IMG/VR virus record: IMGVR_UViG_3300006802_000361 | Coordinates: 1 to 29,773 of that record | Direction: 5' to 3' (one strand) | DNA: 29,773 nucleotides | Source of the DNA: a virus | Shown here: positions 1-8,611 of the stretch, in pieces | How positions within the stretch are numbered: the stretch's first letter is position 1 | Layout of the letters: each line of letters begins with the position of its first letter | Position numbers and translations under genes: made by a program | The notes under the pieces: generated by a model | Database searches by the model: none | What the model was told of the DNA's origin: nothing | What the model saw: the letters and a program-made list of their open reading frames with translations, nothing else

Positions 1-14
1 AGACCGCCCGCCCC

Positions 15-43
15 TTGACTTCCGCGCCCGGCTATGCTAGGCG
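15..43 (+). promoter_or_regulatory. weak candidate promoter upstream of the terminase genes
   Basis: TTGACT at 15-20 is followed after 17 nt by TAGGCG at 38-43. The -35 is good and the -10 is poor. The position, upstream of the packaging and head genes, would suit a late promoter. No other promoter-like pair was noticed in the leader, but the match is weak enough to be chance. Confidence 0.22.
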
Positions 44-148
44 TAATCTTGCTGCTTATGGTGTGACCGACGCTCGCCGCCACCACGGCTAGTAGCGCGA
101 CACCGCAGCCGGGGCCGCCCGAAGTGCGGCGCATTGGTTAATCCCCAT

Positions 149-224
149 CCCTCCCGCCTTCTCCGGGCCAACAGCGACGGCAGCGGACGTATCACACGCG
201 ACCCGGCCAGCAAGAGCGGGAGGG
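149..224. repeat. 9-bp inverted repeat in the terminase leader
   Basis: CCCTCCCGC at 149-157 is perfectly complementary to GCGGGAGGG at 216-224, with 58 nt between. It lies in the 253-nt gene-free leader just before the small terminase gene. It could fold in the leader RNA or belong to a packaging recognition region, because pac or cos sites often lie in or near the small terminase gene. Nothing else recognisable was seen in 1-253. Confidence 0.4.
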
Positions 225-253
225 GCCTACCTTCCCAAACAGGAGCCTTCACC

Positions 254-544
254 ATGGACGACCAAGCCTCGCCGGCAGTCGCGCCAGAGCCGAAACGTGG
301 CCGTGGCCGTTCACCCTATCGCATGTCAGAGGAACACCGGGATAAAATCCGAAACAGTAACATCCTCAATGCCCTATTAGAGCACGTCGAAGGCAGGCGG
401 GAAATGTCGGCTTCCCAGGTATCGGCGGGCTTAGGATTGCTCAAAAAGGCCCTGCCCGATCTTCAATCGGTCACTGTTTCTGGCGACGATGAGGCCGATC
501 CGATCAATGTCCTCACACGCATTGAGCGCGTTTTGGTCAAGTGA
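254..544 (+). CDS. terminase small subunit (96 aa)
   Basis: Probable small terminase, which recognises phage DNA and recruits the large subunit for packaging. The start at 254 is chosen because AGGAG at 241-245 sits 8 nt upstream; longer readings have no ribosome site. The N-terminus is basic and probably disordered (RGRGRSPYR, residues 16-23). It is followed by a helical stretch (residues 35-70) with MSASQVSAGLGLLKKALPDL, the pattern common in small phage terminase subunits. The gene overlaps the large terminase start by 4 nt (GTGA), which supports the pairing. The function rests on position and this motif rather than on a catalytic signature. The protein is short for the family. Confidence 0.75.
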   Translation: MDDQASPAVAPEPKRGRGRSPYRMSEEHRDKIRNSNILNALLEHVEGRREMSASQVSAGLGLLKKALPDLQSVTVSGDDEADPINVLTRIERVLVK

Positions 545-1833
545 CCGCCGGCAGAACGCTCCGCATCGACACGGCCAAGATATTCGAGCCGCTTCTGTAT
601 CCGGCGAGATACAAAGGCGCTCACGGCGGACGCGGCTCCGGCAAGTCTCACCTTTTCGCCGGCATGATCGTTGAGCAGTCGCTCATAAAGCCCGGCCTTC
701 GGTCTGTGTGTATCCGCGAGGTGCAGAAATCCCTAAAGGAAAGCGCCAAGCGGCTGATCGAGGACAAGATCACGGCATTCGGCCTGGGCGAGCGCGACGG
801 CTTTCGCATTCTGGTGGATCGGATCGAGACGCCGGGCGGCGGGCTAATCAGCTTCCAGGGTATGCAAGACCATACCGCCGAAAGCGTCAAGTCGCTTGAG
901 AATTACTCGGTTGCCTGGGTTGAAGAAGCGCAGACGCTTTCCGCCCGGTCCCTAAATCTCCTCCGGCCCACGATCCGTTCCGATGACAGCGAGTTGTGGT
1001 TTAGCTGGAACCCGACGCGGAAGAGCGACCCGGTTGATATGATGTTTCGCGGCGACCAACGCCCTACCGGCGCCGTGGTAGTCGAAGCGAATTGGAGCGA
1101 CAATCCGTGGTTCCCGGCGGTTCTCGAAATCGAACGCCAGGACTGCATGGTCAAGCAGCCGGATCAATATCGGCACATTTGGGAAGGCGATTATGCCACC
1201 GTTCTAGCCGGTGCCTATTACGCCAGCGCCATCGCCAAGGCCCGCGAAGAGGGCCGAATTGGCAAGGTAGCCGCCGACCCGCTTATTGAGGCGAAAGCGT
1301 TCTGGGACATAGGAATTTCGGATGCCACGTCCATATGGGTTGCACAGTTTGTCGGGCGGGAAATCCGCGTCCTTGATTACTACGAAGCGCAAGGGCAACC
1401 GCTCGCGGCGCACCTGGAGTGGTTACGATCTCGGGGATGGGGCCGCGTTCTATGCGTATTGCCCCACGATTCGGCCCAGCGGGATAGACTTACTGCTAGC
1501 CGCTATTCTGATCATGTCAGTTCCGCCGGCTTCGCCGTTGAAACAGTAGAGAACATGGGCCGAGGCGCGGCCATGAAGCGCGTTGAGGCTGCAAGGCGCC
1601 TTTTCCCGGCCATTTGGTTCAACGCCGACACGACGCAAGCCGGGCTCGATGCCCTGGGCTGGTATCACGAGAACATCGACCCGAGCCGGGGCATTGGATT
1701 AGGCCCCGAACACGATTGGTCCTCACACGCCGCCGACGCTTTCGGCATGATGTGCGTTGCCTATGAGGCGCCGCGCGAGAAAAAAACAATCACCCGCCGC
1801 GTCATCGCCGGCCAGGGCTCATGGATGGGATAG
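541..1833 (+). CDS. terminase large subunit (430 aa)
   Basis: Packaging motor ATPase and nuclease that pumps DNA through the portal and cuts the concatemer. Walker A is GGRGSGKS (residues 29-36). Walker B is SVAWVEE (123-129), with the catalytic Glu after the hydrophobic strand. A coupling motif, WFSWNPT, lies at 153-159. The C-terminal RNase H-like nuclease shows acidic residues in the expected order: FWDIG (D256), LPHD (D310) and HAADAF (D399). Length is normal for the PBSX/Terminase_3-like type. The start is GTG at 541, overlapping the small subunit by 4 nt. The portal gene follows 3 nt after the stop. The assignment is secure at the family level. Confidence 0.95.
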   Translation: MTAGRTLRIDTAKIFEPLLYPARYKGAHGGRGSGKSHLFAGMIVEQSLIKPGLRSVCIREVQKSLKESAKRLIEDKITAFGLGERDGFRILVDRIETPGGGLISFQGMQDHTAESVKSLENYSVAWVEEAQTLSARSLNLLRPTIRSDDSELWFSWNPTRKSDPVDMMFRGDQRPTGAVVVEANWSDNPWFPAVLEIERQDCMVKQPDQYRHIWEGDYATVLAGAYYASAIAKAREEGRIGKVAADPLIEAKAFWDIGISDATSIWVAQFVGREIRVLDYYEAQGQPLAAHLEWLRSRGWGRVLCVLPHDSAQRDRLTASRYSDHVSSAGFAVETVENMGRGAAMKRVEAARRLFPAIWFNADTTQAGLDALGWYHENIDPSRGIGLGPEHDWSSHAADAFGMMCVAYEAPREKKTITRRVIAGQGSWMG

Positions 1834-1836
1834 CTG

Positions 1837-3996
1837 ATGGCTGATCGGGACATTCTGGCCGAGGAGAAAGAAGCGTTTGAGGTCGCGGCGGATGCCGAGG
1901 CCGAAAACCGCGCCATGGCCCTTGATGATTTGCGCTTCGCCCGCCTCGGCGAGCAATGGCCGGACAAGATCAAGCAGGAGCGCGAGCGCGAGGGCCGCCC
2001 GATCCTGACCATCAACAAATGCTTGCCGTTCATTCGGCAGGTGGTCAACGACGCTAGGCAGAACAGGCCGCAGATCAAGGTCAAGCCGGTCGATGATCAC
2101 GCCGACCGCGACACGGCTAACGTTTTGGAAGGCCTCGTTCGGAATATCGAGCGCACCAGCAAGGCCGACGTGGCCTATGATACGGCTGTCGATTACGCGG
2201 TTTCGTGCGGGATCGGGTACATCCGCGTCAACATCGACTACGAATACGACGACACCTTCGACAAGTGCCTGAAGATCGAGCGCATCGACAATCCTTTCAG
2301 CGTCTACGGCGACCCGTTCGCCCATTCCATGGACGGTTCCGATTGGAACCGGGCCTGGGTCACTGAATTGATGACCAAGAAAGAGTTTGAGGCCAAGTAT
2401 CGCGGGGCGCAGGATAGCGGATGGGAGGCGCTTGGATATGAAGCCCTCAAATCGCCTTGGCGCGACGGCGAGGAAATCCTGTTGTGCGAGAGCTGGTCGC
2501 GTGAGCCGGCGGAACGGGAAATCTACCAATTGAGCAACGGTCAGGTTGTCGGGCGGGCCGAATACGAGGCCGCCGCCGACATCATGCAGATGGCCGGGGT
2601 CGTGCCGGTCAATAGCCGCATGACCAAAGCCTACAAGATCACGCAGCGCATCATGACCGGCGCGGAGGTGCTGGAAGAAAACGAATGGGCCGGGCAATAT
2701 CTGCCAATCATCCCGGTCTATGGCGAGGAGTTCACGGTTGAGGGCAAGCGGTATCATCGCTCGCTTATCAATGGCGCTAAAGACGCCCAGCGCATGTTCA
2801 ACTATTGGAGGACGACCGCCACCGAGCTTGTGGCGCTGGCGCCGCGAGTGCCGTACATTGGCGAGGAAGGCACGTTTGACGCCGACCCTAACTGGCTGAC
2901 GGCCAACACGCAGAGCCATGCCTATTTGCAGTTTTCCAGAGGCAAGCAGCCGCCAATCCGGCAACCGCTCGATAGCGGCACGGCGGCGGGCGCGATGACC
3001 GAGGCTCTTGCCGCGTCCGATGACATGAAGGCCATCATCGGCATGTACGACGCGAGCCTAGGCCAGCGGTCGAATGAAACCAGCGGGCGGGCCATCATGG
3101 CCAGGCAACGCGAGGGCGATGTTTCGACGTTTCATTTCATTGACAACTTGGCTAGGTCGATTCGGCATGTGGGGTGCGTCTTGCTGGACATGATCCCTAA
3201 AGTTTACAACGGCCAGCGCGTCATTCGTATCATCGGCGCGGATGAAACCGAGAGAACCGCCCGCGTCGGCAAGCCGGACGAAAACGGGCCTTTGCCCGAT
3301 GGGGCCGAGCGCATCTATGACTTGAGCCTTGGCCGCTATGACGTGGCCGTCGATACGGGACCGTCATTCACCACGCGCCGTGAGGAAACGGCCATGCAGA
3401 TGACGGAATTGATCCGCGCCTATCCGCCCGCTGCGCCGTTGATCGGCGATTTGCTGGTGAAGGCGCTGGATTGGCCGAACGCCGACGAAATTGCAGAGCG
3501 CATCAAATCCATGATGCCGCCCCAGGCGAACGGTGGCCTGCCGCCCGAACTGCAAAAGATGATGGCGGACGGCAAGCAGATGATTGACCGCTTGCAGGCC
3601 GAGAACATGCAGCTCAAATCCGGCGCCCAGTCCGACGCCGTGCGGGCCGAGATCGACCGTATGAAGGTCGAGCTTGACCGCCAGAAAGTGCAGATCGAGG
3701 CCTACAAGGCCGAGACGGAGCGAATGCAGGCAGAACAGGCCATGGCGGCGCCGCTTCCTCCCGTACAGCCCGCAGCTTCGCCGGTCAGTGTCAGCATCCC
3801 GGAGACGCTTGGCGAGAGCGTTCTTAACAGCATCGGCCCGGCGGTCGCCCAGGCGGTTTCCCAGGCGGTTGGCCAGTTGCCGCCGCTTCAGGTTAACATG
3901 CCGCCTCCGGTTAGGATGAGGCGAAGGCCGGTTAGAGACAAAAACGGGTTGATTGTTGAAACGATTGACGAGCCGATTAACGAGATGGTGAACTAA
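1837..3996 (+). CDS. P22-like portal protein (719 aa)
   Basis: Portal protein forming the dodecameric channel at one capsid vertex through which DNA enters and leaves. The length is nearly that of P22 gp1 (725 aa). The N-terminal half has the family pattern RPILTINKCLPFIRQVVND (residues 54-72), then DYAVSCGIGYIRVN and a later FNYWRTTATELVALAPR segment. A helical, charged coiled-coil region at about 575-635 resembles the C-terminal barrel helices of P22 portals. The tail is Pro/Gln-rich and then basic (PPPVRMRRRPVRDK). It is packed tightly between terminase (3 nt) and the next gene (1 nt). A 381-codon opposite-strand frame lies across it and is not a gene. Confidence 0.92.
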   Translation: MADRDILAEEKEAFEVAADAEAENRAMALDDLRFARLGEQWPDKIKQEREREGRPILTINKCLPFIRQVVNDARQNRPQIKVKPVDDHADRDTANVLEGLVRNIERTSKADVAYDTAVDYAVSCGIGYIRVNIDYEYDDTFDKCLKIERIDNPFSVYGDPFAHSMDGSDWNRAWVTELMTKKEFEAKYRGAQDSGWEALGYEALKSPWRDGEEILLCESWSREPAEREIYQLSNGQVVGRAEYEAAADIMQMAGVVPVNSRMTKAYKITQRIMTGAEVLEENEWAGQYLPIIPVYGEEFTVEGKRYHRSLINGAKDAQRMFNYWRTTATELVALAPRVPYIGEEGTFDADPNWLTANTQSHAYLQFSRGKQPPIRQPLDSGTAAGAMTEALAASDDMKAIIGMYDASLGQRSNETSGRAIMARQREGDVSTFHFIDNLARSIRHVGCVLLDMIPKVYNGQRVIRIIGADETERTARVGKPDENGPLPDGAERIYDLSLGRYDVAVDTGPSFTTRREETAMQMTELIRAYPPAAPLIGDLLVKALDWPNADEIAERIKSMMPPQANGGLPPELQKMMADGKQMIDRLQAENMQLKSGAQSDAVRAEIDRMKVELDRQKVQIEAYKAETERMQAEQAMAAPLPPVQPAASPVSVSIPETLGESVLNSIGPAVAQAVSQAVGQLPPLQVNMPPPVRMRRRPVRDKNGLIVETIDEPINEMVN

Positions 3997-3997
3997 A

Positions 3998-4426
3998 ATG
4001 GCCACCTATACCAAGTACGAAACCGCGATTGAAAAGCTGTGCAACAAGCTGATCGACGCCTTCGGCACAACCGACACATGGAAGGTTGTGATCCACACCG
4101 ACGCGCCGGTCACGGCCACCGACAGCGTGTTGACCGACCTGACGCAGATTTCCGGCTCGAACGGCTACACGACGGGCGGTGACAACGCCACGTTCAACAG
4201 CACAAGATCGAGCGGCACCGTCACGGCGACGGGAACCGATATTGTTTGGACCGCATCTGGCGGCAACCTCGGCAACTCGACAACGGGCCGATATTTCACG
4301 CTGTACGATGACACGGCGACGAATGACGATCTATGGTGTTCCTGGGATTACGGCACCACCTTCACCGTAGCGAGCGGCGAGACGATGACACTGGATTTCG
4401 GCGCGAGCATCTTCACAATCGCATGA
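3998..4426 (+). CDS. small phage structural protein, beta-rich (142 aa)
   Basis: Not assignable to a named family. The sequence is Thr/Gly/Asp-rich and looks all-beta: a short helical start (YTKYETAIEKLCNKLIDAF), then strands including WTASGGNLGNSTTGRYFTLY and a C-terminal LDFGASIFTIA. Similar short proteins occur in the structural blocks of many tailed phages, which suggests a virion role such as capsid decoration; this is inference. P22 has no gene here between portal and scaffold. The stop overlaps the next start (ATGA at 4423-4426), so expression is probably coupled. No signal peptide is seen. Confidence 0.7.
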   Translation: MATYTKYETAIEKLCNKLIDAFGTTDTWKVVIHTDAPVTATDSVLTDLTQISGSNGYTTGGDNATFNSTRSSGTVTATGTDIVWTASGGNLGNSTTGRYFTLYDDTATNDDLWCSWDYGTTFTVASGETMTLDFGASIFTIA

Positions 4427-4695
4427 GACACATTCCAGCATGTAACCGCGTCAAGGCGCAATCGGTGTGGGCTTTGCTCCCGGCCAAATATTACGAGGCA
4501 TTGGAGCAGAACCAAAAGATTGCCTCTTGTTGTCGGCACCCTGAGAACCATGACATCGAGGCGCTCTATTCGTCCGAAATCGAACGCGACAAGGGAACGC
4601 CTGACGTTTACGTTTTCCACTGCACATGCGGTCGCAAGCACACGAGGTTTTGCGTCGGCGGAGGCGACATTAGGCCGGTCTGGGAAGTCCGTTAA
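4423..4695 (+). CDS. small Cys/His-rich hypothetical protein (90 aa)
   Basis: The start at 4423 is chosen because its ATG overlaps the upstream TGA by 4 nt. The protein has a Cys/His cluster that could bind zinc: C8, then SCCRHPENH in the middle, then FHCTCGRKH near the C-terminus and a last Cys in RFCVGG. The paired Cys-Cys and Cys-x-Cys arrangement resembles a zinc ribbon, but no named family was recognised. It sits inside the head block between two probable virion genes. It may be a virion component or an assembly factor, which the sequence does not decide. Confidence 0.65.
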   Translation: MRHIPACNRVKAQSVWALLPAKYYEALEQNQKIASCCRHPENHDIEALYSSEIERDKGTPDVYVFHCTCGRKHTRFCVGGGDIRPVWEVR

Positions 4696-4716
4696 CGGCG
4701 GACGGGAGGAGCCTCC

Positions 4717-6156
4717 ATGGCCGTCTCAATAAGCAGAACAGCGGACCCGGCAGGCGTAAGCGCATCCAGCAACGTCGTCACATATAGCACCCAAAGCATC
4801 GGAACTGCGGCTGAGGACCGCGTTATTTTCCTGCTTGTCGGCTCGGAACTCGCCAGCGCCAGCCCGAACAGCGCGACGATAGACTACGGAACCGGCGCGG
4901 TGGCGATGAGCGCCGGAACGCAGGGCAACTTTGGCGCGGTCTACTCAAGAATATTCTACGCCAAGGCCCCAACCGGAACGACTGCTGATTTTGCAGTTAC
5001 ATTTGGTGCCAACCCGAGCAACACCCAAAACCACGTTTCGGTCTATCGTGTTGTCGGGGCGCGGTTCTCTCTAACCTCGGGCGGCAACGGTTCCACCGAT
5101 ATGGACGCGACCGCGCCGCTCACTACCGGCTCGATCACGATCCCATCGAACGGAGGATTTATTGCGACCGCTGCCGGCGCAAACAATAATAGCACCAAAA
5201 CTTGGGCGAACGCGACCGAAGATTTGGACGCCGACGTTACGGGTTTTCGGCATACAACGGCGACTAGGACAACAAGCGGCACGGTAACGGTAACGTGTAC
5301 CGGTACCGTCAATGCCGAAGATGGCGCTATGTCATGGGTCATTCTGACCCCCGGCACATTCGTCAACCCAAACGCCGGGAGCTACAGCCTCACCGGCACC
5401 GACGCAACGCCAAAGCTCGGGAAGGTCATAACGGCAGAAGCTGGAAGCTACACGCTCACCGGCACCGCAGCGACCCAGAAAAAGGGACAGGTCATCGCGG
5501 CTGGGGCGGGGAGCTATTTCCTCGCTGGCACTGATGCAACGCCGAAGCAGGCTAGGGTCGTCACGGCAAGCGGCGGTTCTTATGCGCTGACCGGCACCGA
5601 CGCGAGCCCAAAACGCGGGTTTGTGGTAGCTGCTGGGGCCGGTTCCTACGTCCTGACCGGCACGGATGCCGACCTGATCTATACGTCGGCCGGCGGGTAT
5701 ACGATTGTTGCCGGGGGTGGCGTCTATACCCTAAGCGGCACCAATGCCGGGATTGTGCATGGATGGCGCGTCGCGGGCTCGTCCGGTTCCTATTTGTTGA
5801 CCGGGACCGATGCGGCATTAACCGCCGCCACGGTTACCGCCCAAACACAGACAGCCGGCGGCGGATGGGAGTGGTTGAACAACCTAAACCCGCCTATCAG
5901 GCGGCCCTCAGATGAAGCCGATGAGACGGAACAACCAAGGCGCAAGAGAAAGCGCAAAAGCCGGAAACAAAAACCCGCCGCCCAGATTATCCTTGAGACT
6001 GACGCCGGCGATGTTGAAACAGGAATTGTGCCAATCCGCCCCGCCAATGACGTTCTGGCGCGGCTTGGTCGGCAGATGAAATTCGCAGAGGCGGCGCGGG
6101 CCGAAAGGTTCCGCCGCATGGCAATCGCAGATGATGAATGGATGATGACGGCGTGA
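4717..6156 (+). CDS. repeat-containing virion protein with beta-sandwich-like N-domain (479 aa)
   Basis: Large probable structural protein with three parts. Residues 1-215 form a Ser/Thr/Ala-rich, apparently all-beta domain that resembles the whole protein encoded at 20306-20998 (shared cues: SIG..xxDR, SVYRVVG/SVYTVTG, closing hydrophobic strand). Residues 221-378 carry seven tandem units of about 22 residues, with consensus GSYxLTGTDAxxxxGxVxxA; the fifth unit is 4 residues longer. The C-terminal part has [13 protein letters not shown], a very basic patch ([13 protein letters not shown]) and a charged helical end. A strong ribosome site, GGGAGGAG, precedes the ATG. It may be a capsid-bound decoration or host-surface-binding protein. 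No enzyme motif was seen. Confidence 0.8.
   Translation: MAVSISRTADPAGVSASSNVVTYSTQSIGTAAEDRVIFLLVGSELASASPNSATIDYGTGAVAMSAGTQGNFGAVYSRIFYAKAPTGTTADFAVTFGANPSNTQNHVSVYRVVGARFSLTSGGNGSTDMDATAPLTTGSITIPSNGGFIATAAGANNNSTKTWANATEDLDADVTGFRHTTATRTTSGTVTVTCTGTVNAEDGAMSWVILTPGTFVNPNAGSYSLTGTDATPKLGKVITAEAGSYTLTGTAATQKKGQVIAAGAGSYFLAGTDATPKQARVVTASGGSYALTGTDASPKRGFVVAAGAGSYVLTGTDADLIYTSAGGYTIVAGGGVYTLSGTNAGIVHGWRVAGSSGSYLLTGTDAALTAATVTAQTQTAGGGWEWLNNLNPPIRRPSDEADETEQPRRKRKRKSRKQKPAAQIILETDAGDVETGIVPIRPANDVLARLGRQMKFAEAARAERFRRMAIADDEWMMTA
5377..5850 (+). repeat. seven in-frame repeats of about 66 bp coding for GSYxLTGTDA units
   Basis: Units begin at 5377, 5443, 5509, 5575, 5641, 5719 and 5785. All are 66 bp except the fifth, which is 78 bp. 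At DNA level they have diverged considerably, while the residues Gly-[Ser/Val]-Tyr-x-Leu-[Thr/Ala/Ser]-Gly-Thr stay conserved. The repeat is therefore old and kept by protein-level selection rather than a recent slippage product. Confidence 0.88.
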
Positions 6157-6160
6157 ACAC

Positions 6161-6385
6161 ATGGCTACACTGACTTTTAACGTCAACGTTCCCGATGCCG
6201 AGGTGCCGCGCGTAGTCGCGGCGCTTCGGTATGGTTTCGGCCAGCCGGCTGCAACACAGGCTCAACTTGTTGAGCTTGTCCGCCAGGACGTGCGCGACAA
6301 GCTGATTTCCATGGTCCGAACCTACGAAACACTGAAAAAGCGCGAGACGGCAAACGATCCCGTTTCCGCGCTTCCCGCAACCTAA
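6161..6385 (+). CDS. small hypothetical phage protein (74 aa)
   Basis: Starts with a strand-like segment, [19 protein letters not shown], followed by helical sequence with the pattern [18 protein letters not shown]. It ends in a short polar tail. No family was recognised. It is cytosolic or virion-associated, with no signal peptide or membrane segment. The gene lies 4 nt after the repeat protein and before two hairpins leading to the scaffold gene. Codon use is like its neighbours, and the conserved tight packing argues that it is real. Confidence 0.68.
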   Translation: MATLTFNVNVPDAEVPRVVAALRYGFGQPAATQAQLVELVRQDVRDKLISMVRTYETLKKRETANDPVSALPAT

Positions 6386-6386
6386 T

Positions 6387-6404
6387 TCCGGCAATAACGC
6401 CGGA
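6387..6404 (+). other. RNA hairpin upstream of scaffold gene
   Basis: TCCGGC (6387-6392) pairs with GCCGGA (6399-6404) around a 6-nt loop, just after the stop of the 74-aa gene. No T-run follows, so it is not a standard terminator. It may act as an attenuator or an mRNA stabiliser. Confidence 0.4.
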
Positions 6405-6409
6405 TTGCA

Positions 6410-6423
6410 GCGCCGTGAGGCGC
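6410..6423 (+). other. second RNA hairpin upstream of scaffold gene
   Basis: GCGCC (6410-6414) pairs with GGCGC (6419-6423) around the GNRA-like tetraloop GTGA. It lies only 5 nt after the first hairpin and about 36 nt before the scaffold start. Tetraloops of this class are unusually stable. Confidence 0.4.
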
Positions 6424-6459
6424 CGCCCCTCCCAGCGAGCAAGCTGAAAGGCACTCCAG

Positions 6460-7344
6460 ATGGAAACTACCGACCAGACCGCTCCGACACCGGAAACCGT
6501 TGCTGAAACCAACGCCCAGACGCCGGAGGTCGGAAACACCGAAGAACCGAACCAGGCCGAAACGCCCGAAGAAGGCGACGAGCAGGAAGGCCAGGAAGAG
6601 TTCATCGACATTGAGCAGAACGGGAAAACCTACAAGGTCCCCAAGTCGCTCGAAAGCCTTCTTATGTTCCAGAAGGACTACACGCAGAAAACGCAAACCC
6701 TAGCAGAGCAGCGCCGTGATCTTGAAGCCACGCGCCAAGCGACGGAATGGGAAGCGGGAACAAAGGCCGCGCTGTTCAGGGAGGAAGCCCAGGCTTTTGC
6801 CCTGGATCAAAGGCTGGAACAGTTCGCTAACGTGAACTGGCCGGCCCTGGCCCAGCAGGACATGCAGCGTTATGCGTCGTTGCAGGCCGAATATACGCAG
6901 TTAAGGGATGCCCGCTCCAAGATCGGAGAAGCCATCGACGGGCGTCGAGCCGAATTGATTGAGAACCGCGAGCGCCAGACCGCCACCGCGCTTCACAAGG
7001 CAATGGAGCACCTAAGCAAACCCAAGCCCGATATGGGCTGGGATGGCAAGTTTGACATGGCCAAGCGAGAAAGTCTGACCAAGTTTGGTCTGCAACTCGG
7101 GTTCACGGACGAGGAACTTTCCAACACGTCCCATCCCTTGATGGTGCAGACCCTGAACCTCGCTAGGATTGGCTATGAGAGCTTGAAGGCAAAATCCGCA
7201 AGCCTCAAACAGCAGCAGGAGGCGAAGCCCATTACCGTAGTTGCCAGCGGCAAGACACGGACAGGGCCGGCAAACCCCGACAAGCTGCCCATGAACGAGT
7301 GGATCAAATGGCGCGAAAAGCAAGTCAGCAATTCGCGCAAATGA
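6460..7344 (+). CDS. scaffolding protein (294 aa)
   Basis: Probable capsid scaffold that directs coat subunits into a procapsid and then leaves. The evidence is position (between portal and coat, as P22 gene 8), length close to P22 gp8 (303 aa) and composition. The N-terminus of about 55 residues is very acidic and Pro/Thr/Glu-rich. It is followed by long charged helices (for example YTQKTQTLAEQRRDLEATRQ) and a basic C-terminal end (NEWIKWREKQVSNSRK). In P22 the basic C-terminal helix-turn-helix binds coat protein, so the basic end here fits. No protease motif was seen, so no self-cleaving fusion is suggested. AAAGG precedes the start. Confidence 0.82.
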   Translation: METTDQTAPTPETVAETNAQTPEVGNTEEPNQAETPEEGDEQEGQEEFIDIEQNGKTYKVPKSLESLLMFQKDYTQKTQTLAEQRRDLEATRQATEWEAGTKAALFREEAQAFALDQRLEQFANVNWPALAQQDMQRYASLQAEYTQLRDARSKIGEAIDGRRAELIENRERQTATALHKAMEHLSKPKPDMGWDGKFDMAKRESLTKFGLQLGFTDEELSNTSHPLMVQTLNLARIGYESLKAKSASLKQQQEAKPITVVASGKTRTGPANPDKLPMNEWIKWREKQVSNSRK

Positions 7345-7365
7345 CCCGCTAAAACTCAATCTGGA

Positions 7366-7380
7366 CCGCCGTGATGGCGG
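7366..7380 (+). other. RNA hairpin upstream of coat gene
   Basis: CCGCC (7366-7370) pairs with GGCGG (7376-7380) around GTGAT in the 62-nt scaffold-coat gap. It could separate or stabilise the coat message. A purine-rich ribosome site, AAGGAAAGAAGAA, follows directly before the coat start. Confidence 0.35.
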
Positions 7381-7406
7381 ACCTATCCCAATGAAGGAAA
7401 GAAGAA

Positions 7407-8603
7407 ATGGCTAACACCATTCTGACGCCGACTGCGGTGACGCGTGAAGCTCTCCGCATTCTGCACAATAAGGCGATGTTCATCGGCACGATCAACCGCC
7501 AGTATGACGATTCTTTCGCCAAATCCGGCGCGAAGATCGGCAACTCGCTGAAGGTCAGGCTCCCGAACCAGTATACCGTCCGCACGGGCGCGACCCTGAA
7601 TGTTCAGGACACGACCGAATCCTCGACGACCCTGACCGTCAGCACCCAGAAGGGCGTTGACTTCAAGTTTACGTCCGAGGAATTGACCATGGACTTGCAG
7701 GACTTCTCGGATCGCATCCTTGAGCCTGCCATGTCCGTTCTCGCCGCCAACATCGAGGCCGACGCCTATTCGATGTACAAGGACGTATACAACTTCGTTG
7801 ACAGCGATGGTGCTGCCCTCGATCTGTATGACATTCTCGACGGCCGCCGTTACCTCAACGACAACTTGACGCCGATTGACGACAACCGGACGGCGATGCT
7901 GTCCACCGTCCATTCGGCCAAGCTCGTCAATGACGTGAAGGCCCTGTTCCACGATAGCGCCGCCATCAAGCAGCAGTATCGTGTGGGCAAGATCGGCCGT
8001 ACTGCCGGGTTCGATTTCTACGAAAACCCGATCCTTGGCAAGCATACGACCGGCACGGCCGCTTCCGGCGATACCGGGTACAACGTCAACGGGGCGAGCC
8101 AGTCCGGCGCGGCCCTGACTGTTGACACGGGCTCGACCACGTTCCTCATCGGCGACGTTATCACCATCGCCGGCTGCAACGCGGTTCACCCGGAAACCAA
8201 GGCGGACCTGGGGTATCTCCAGCGTTTCGTCATCACGGCGAACAGCGGAGCGAGCGCAACCACGCTCAACATCTCGCCGGCCATCGTCACGTCCGGGGCG
8301 ACCCAGAACGTGTCGGCGGCTCCGACGAACGGCGGCGCGATTTCCAAGCTGGGCGGCGGCAACGCGGCCACGCTCGACAACTCGATGCTGTATCACAAGA
8401 ACGCCTTCACGTTTGCGACGGCTGACCTTGTGATGCCGCAGGGTGTCGATTTCGCCGCCCGCGAGGTCATGGACGGCATCTCGATCCGCGTGGTTCGGGC
8501 CTACGACATCAACAACGATGCGTTCCCGTGCCGTCTCGACGTTCTCTATGGCTACAAGACGCTTCGGCCCGAAATGGCCGTTCGCGTCCACGCCGACGGC
8601 TAA
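7407..8603 (+). CDS. major capsid (coat) protein, P22 gp5-like (398 aa)
   Basis: Main shell protein with the HK97-type fold, of the P22 coat family. The N-terminus ANTILTPTAVTREALRIL and the following NKAMFIGTINRQYDDSFAK are typical of this family. So are GDSLxV-like IGNSLKVRLPNQY and the later FTSEELTMDLQDFSDRIL. Residues of about 200-310 are Gly/Ala/Thr-rich and probably hold the inserted I-domain-like region. Length is 398 aa against 430 in P22. Context is correct, directly after the scaffold. It has its own strong ribosome site and flanking hairpins, consistent with very high expression. An opposite-strand frame of 419 codons spans the gene and is not real. Confidence 0.93.
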   Translation: MANTILTPTAVTREALRILHNKAMFIGTINRQYDDSFAKSGAKIGNSLKVRLPNQYTVRTGATLNVQDTTESSTTLTVSTQKGVDFKFTSEELTMDLQDFSDRILEPAMSVLAANIEADAYSMYKDVYNFVDSDGAALDLYDILDGRRYLNDNLTPIDDNRTAMLSTVHSAKLVNDVKALFHDSAAIKQQYRVGKIGRTAGFDFYENPILGKHTTGTAASGDTGYNVNGASQSGAALTVDTGSTTFLIGDVITIAGCNAVHPETKADLGYLQRFVITANSGASATTLNISPAIVTSGATQNVSAAPTNGGAISKLGGGNAATLDNSMLYHKNAFTFATADLVMPQGVDFAAREVMDGISIRVVRAYDINNDAFPCRLDVLYGYKTLRPEMAVRVHADG

Positions 8604-8611
8604 CGTCACCG

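Noticed and set aside
1819-2964. 381-codon minus-strand frame across the portal gene
   Set aside because: It is a shadow caused by high third-position G+C. It resembles no family and has no start context, while the + strand portal is well supported.
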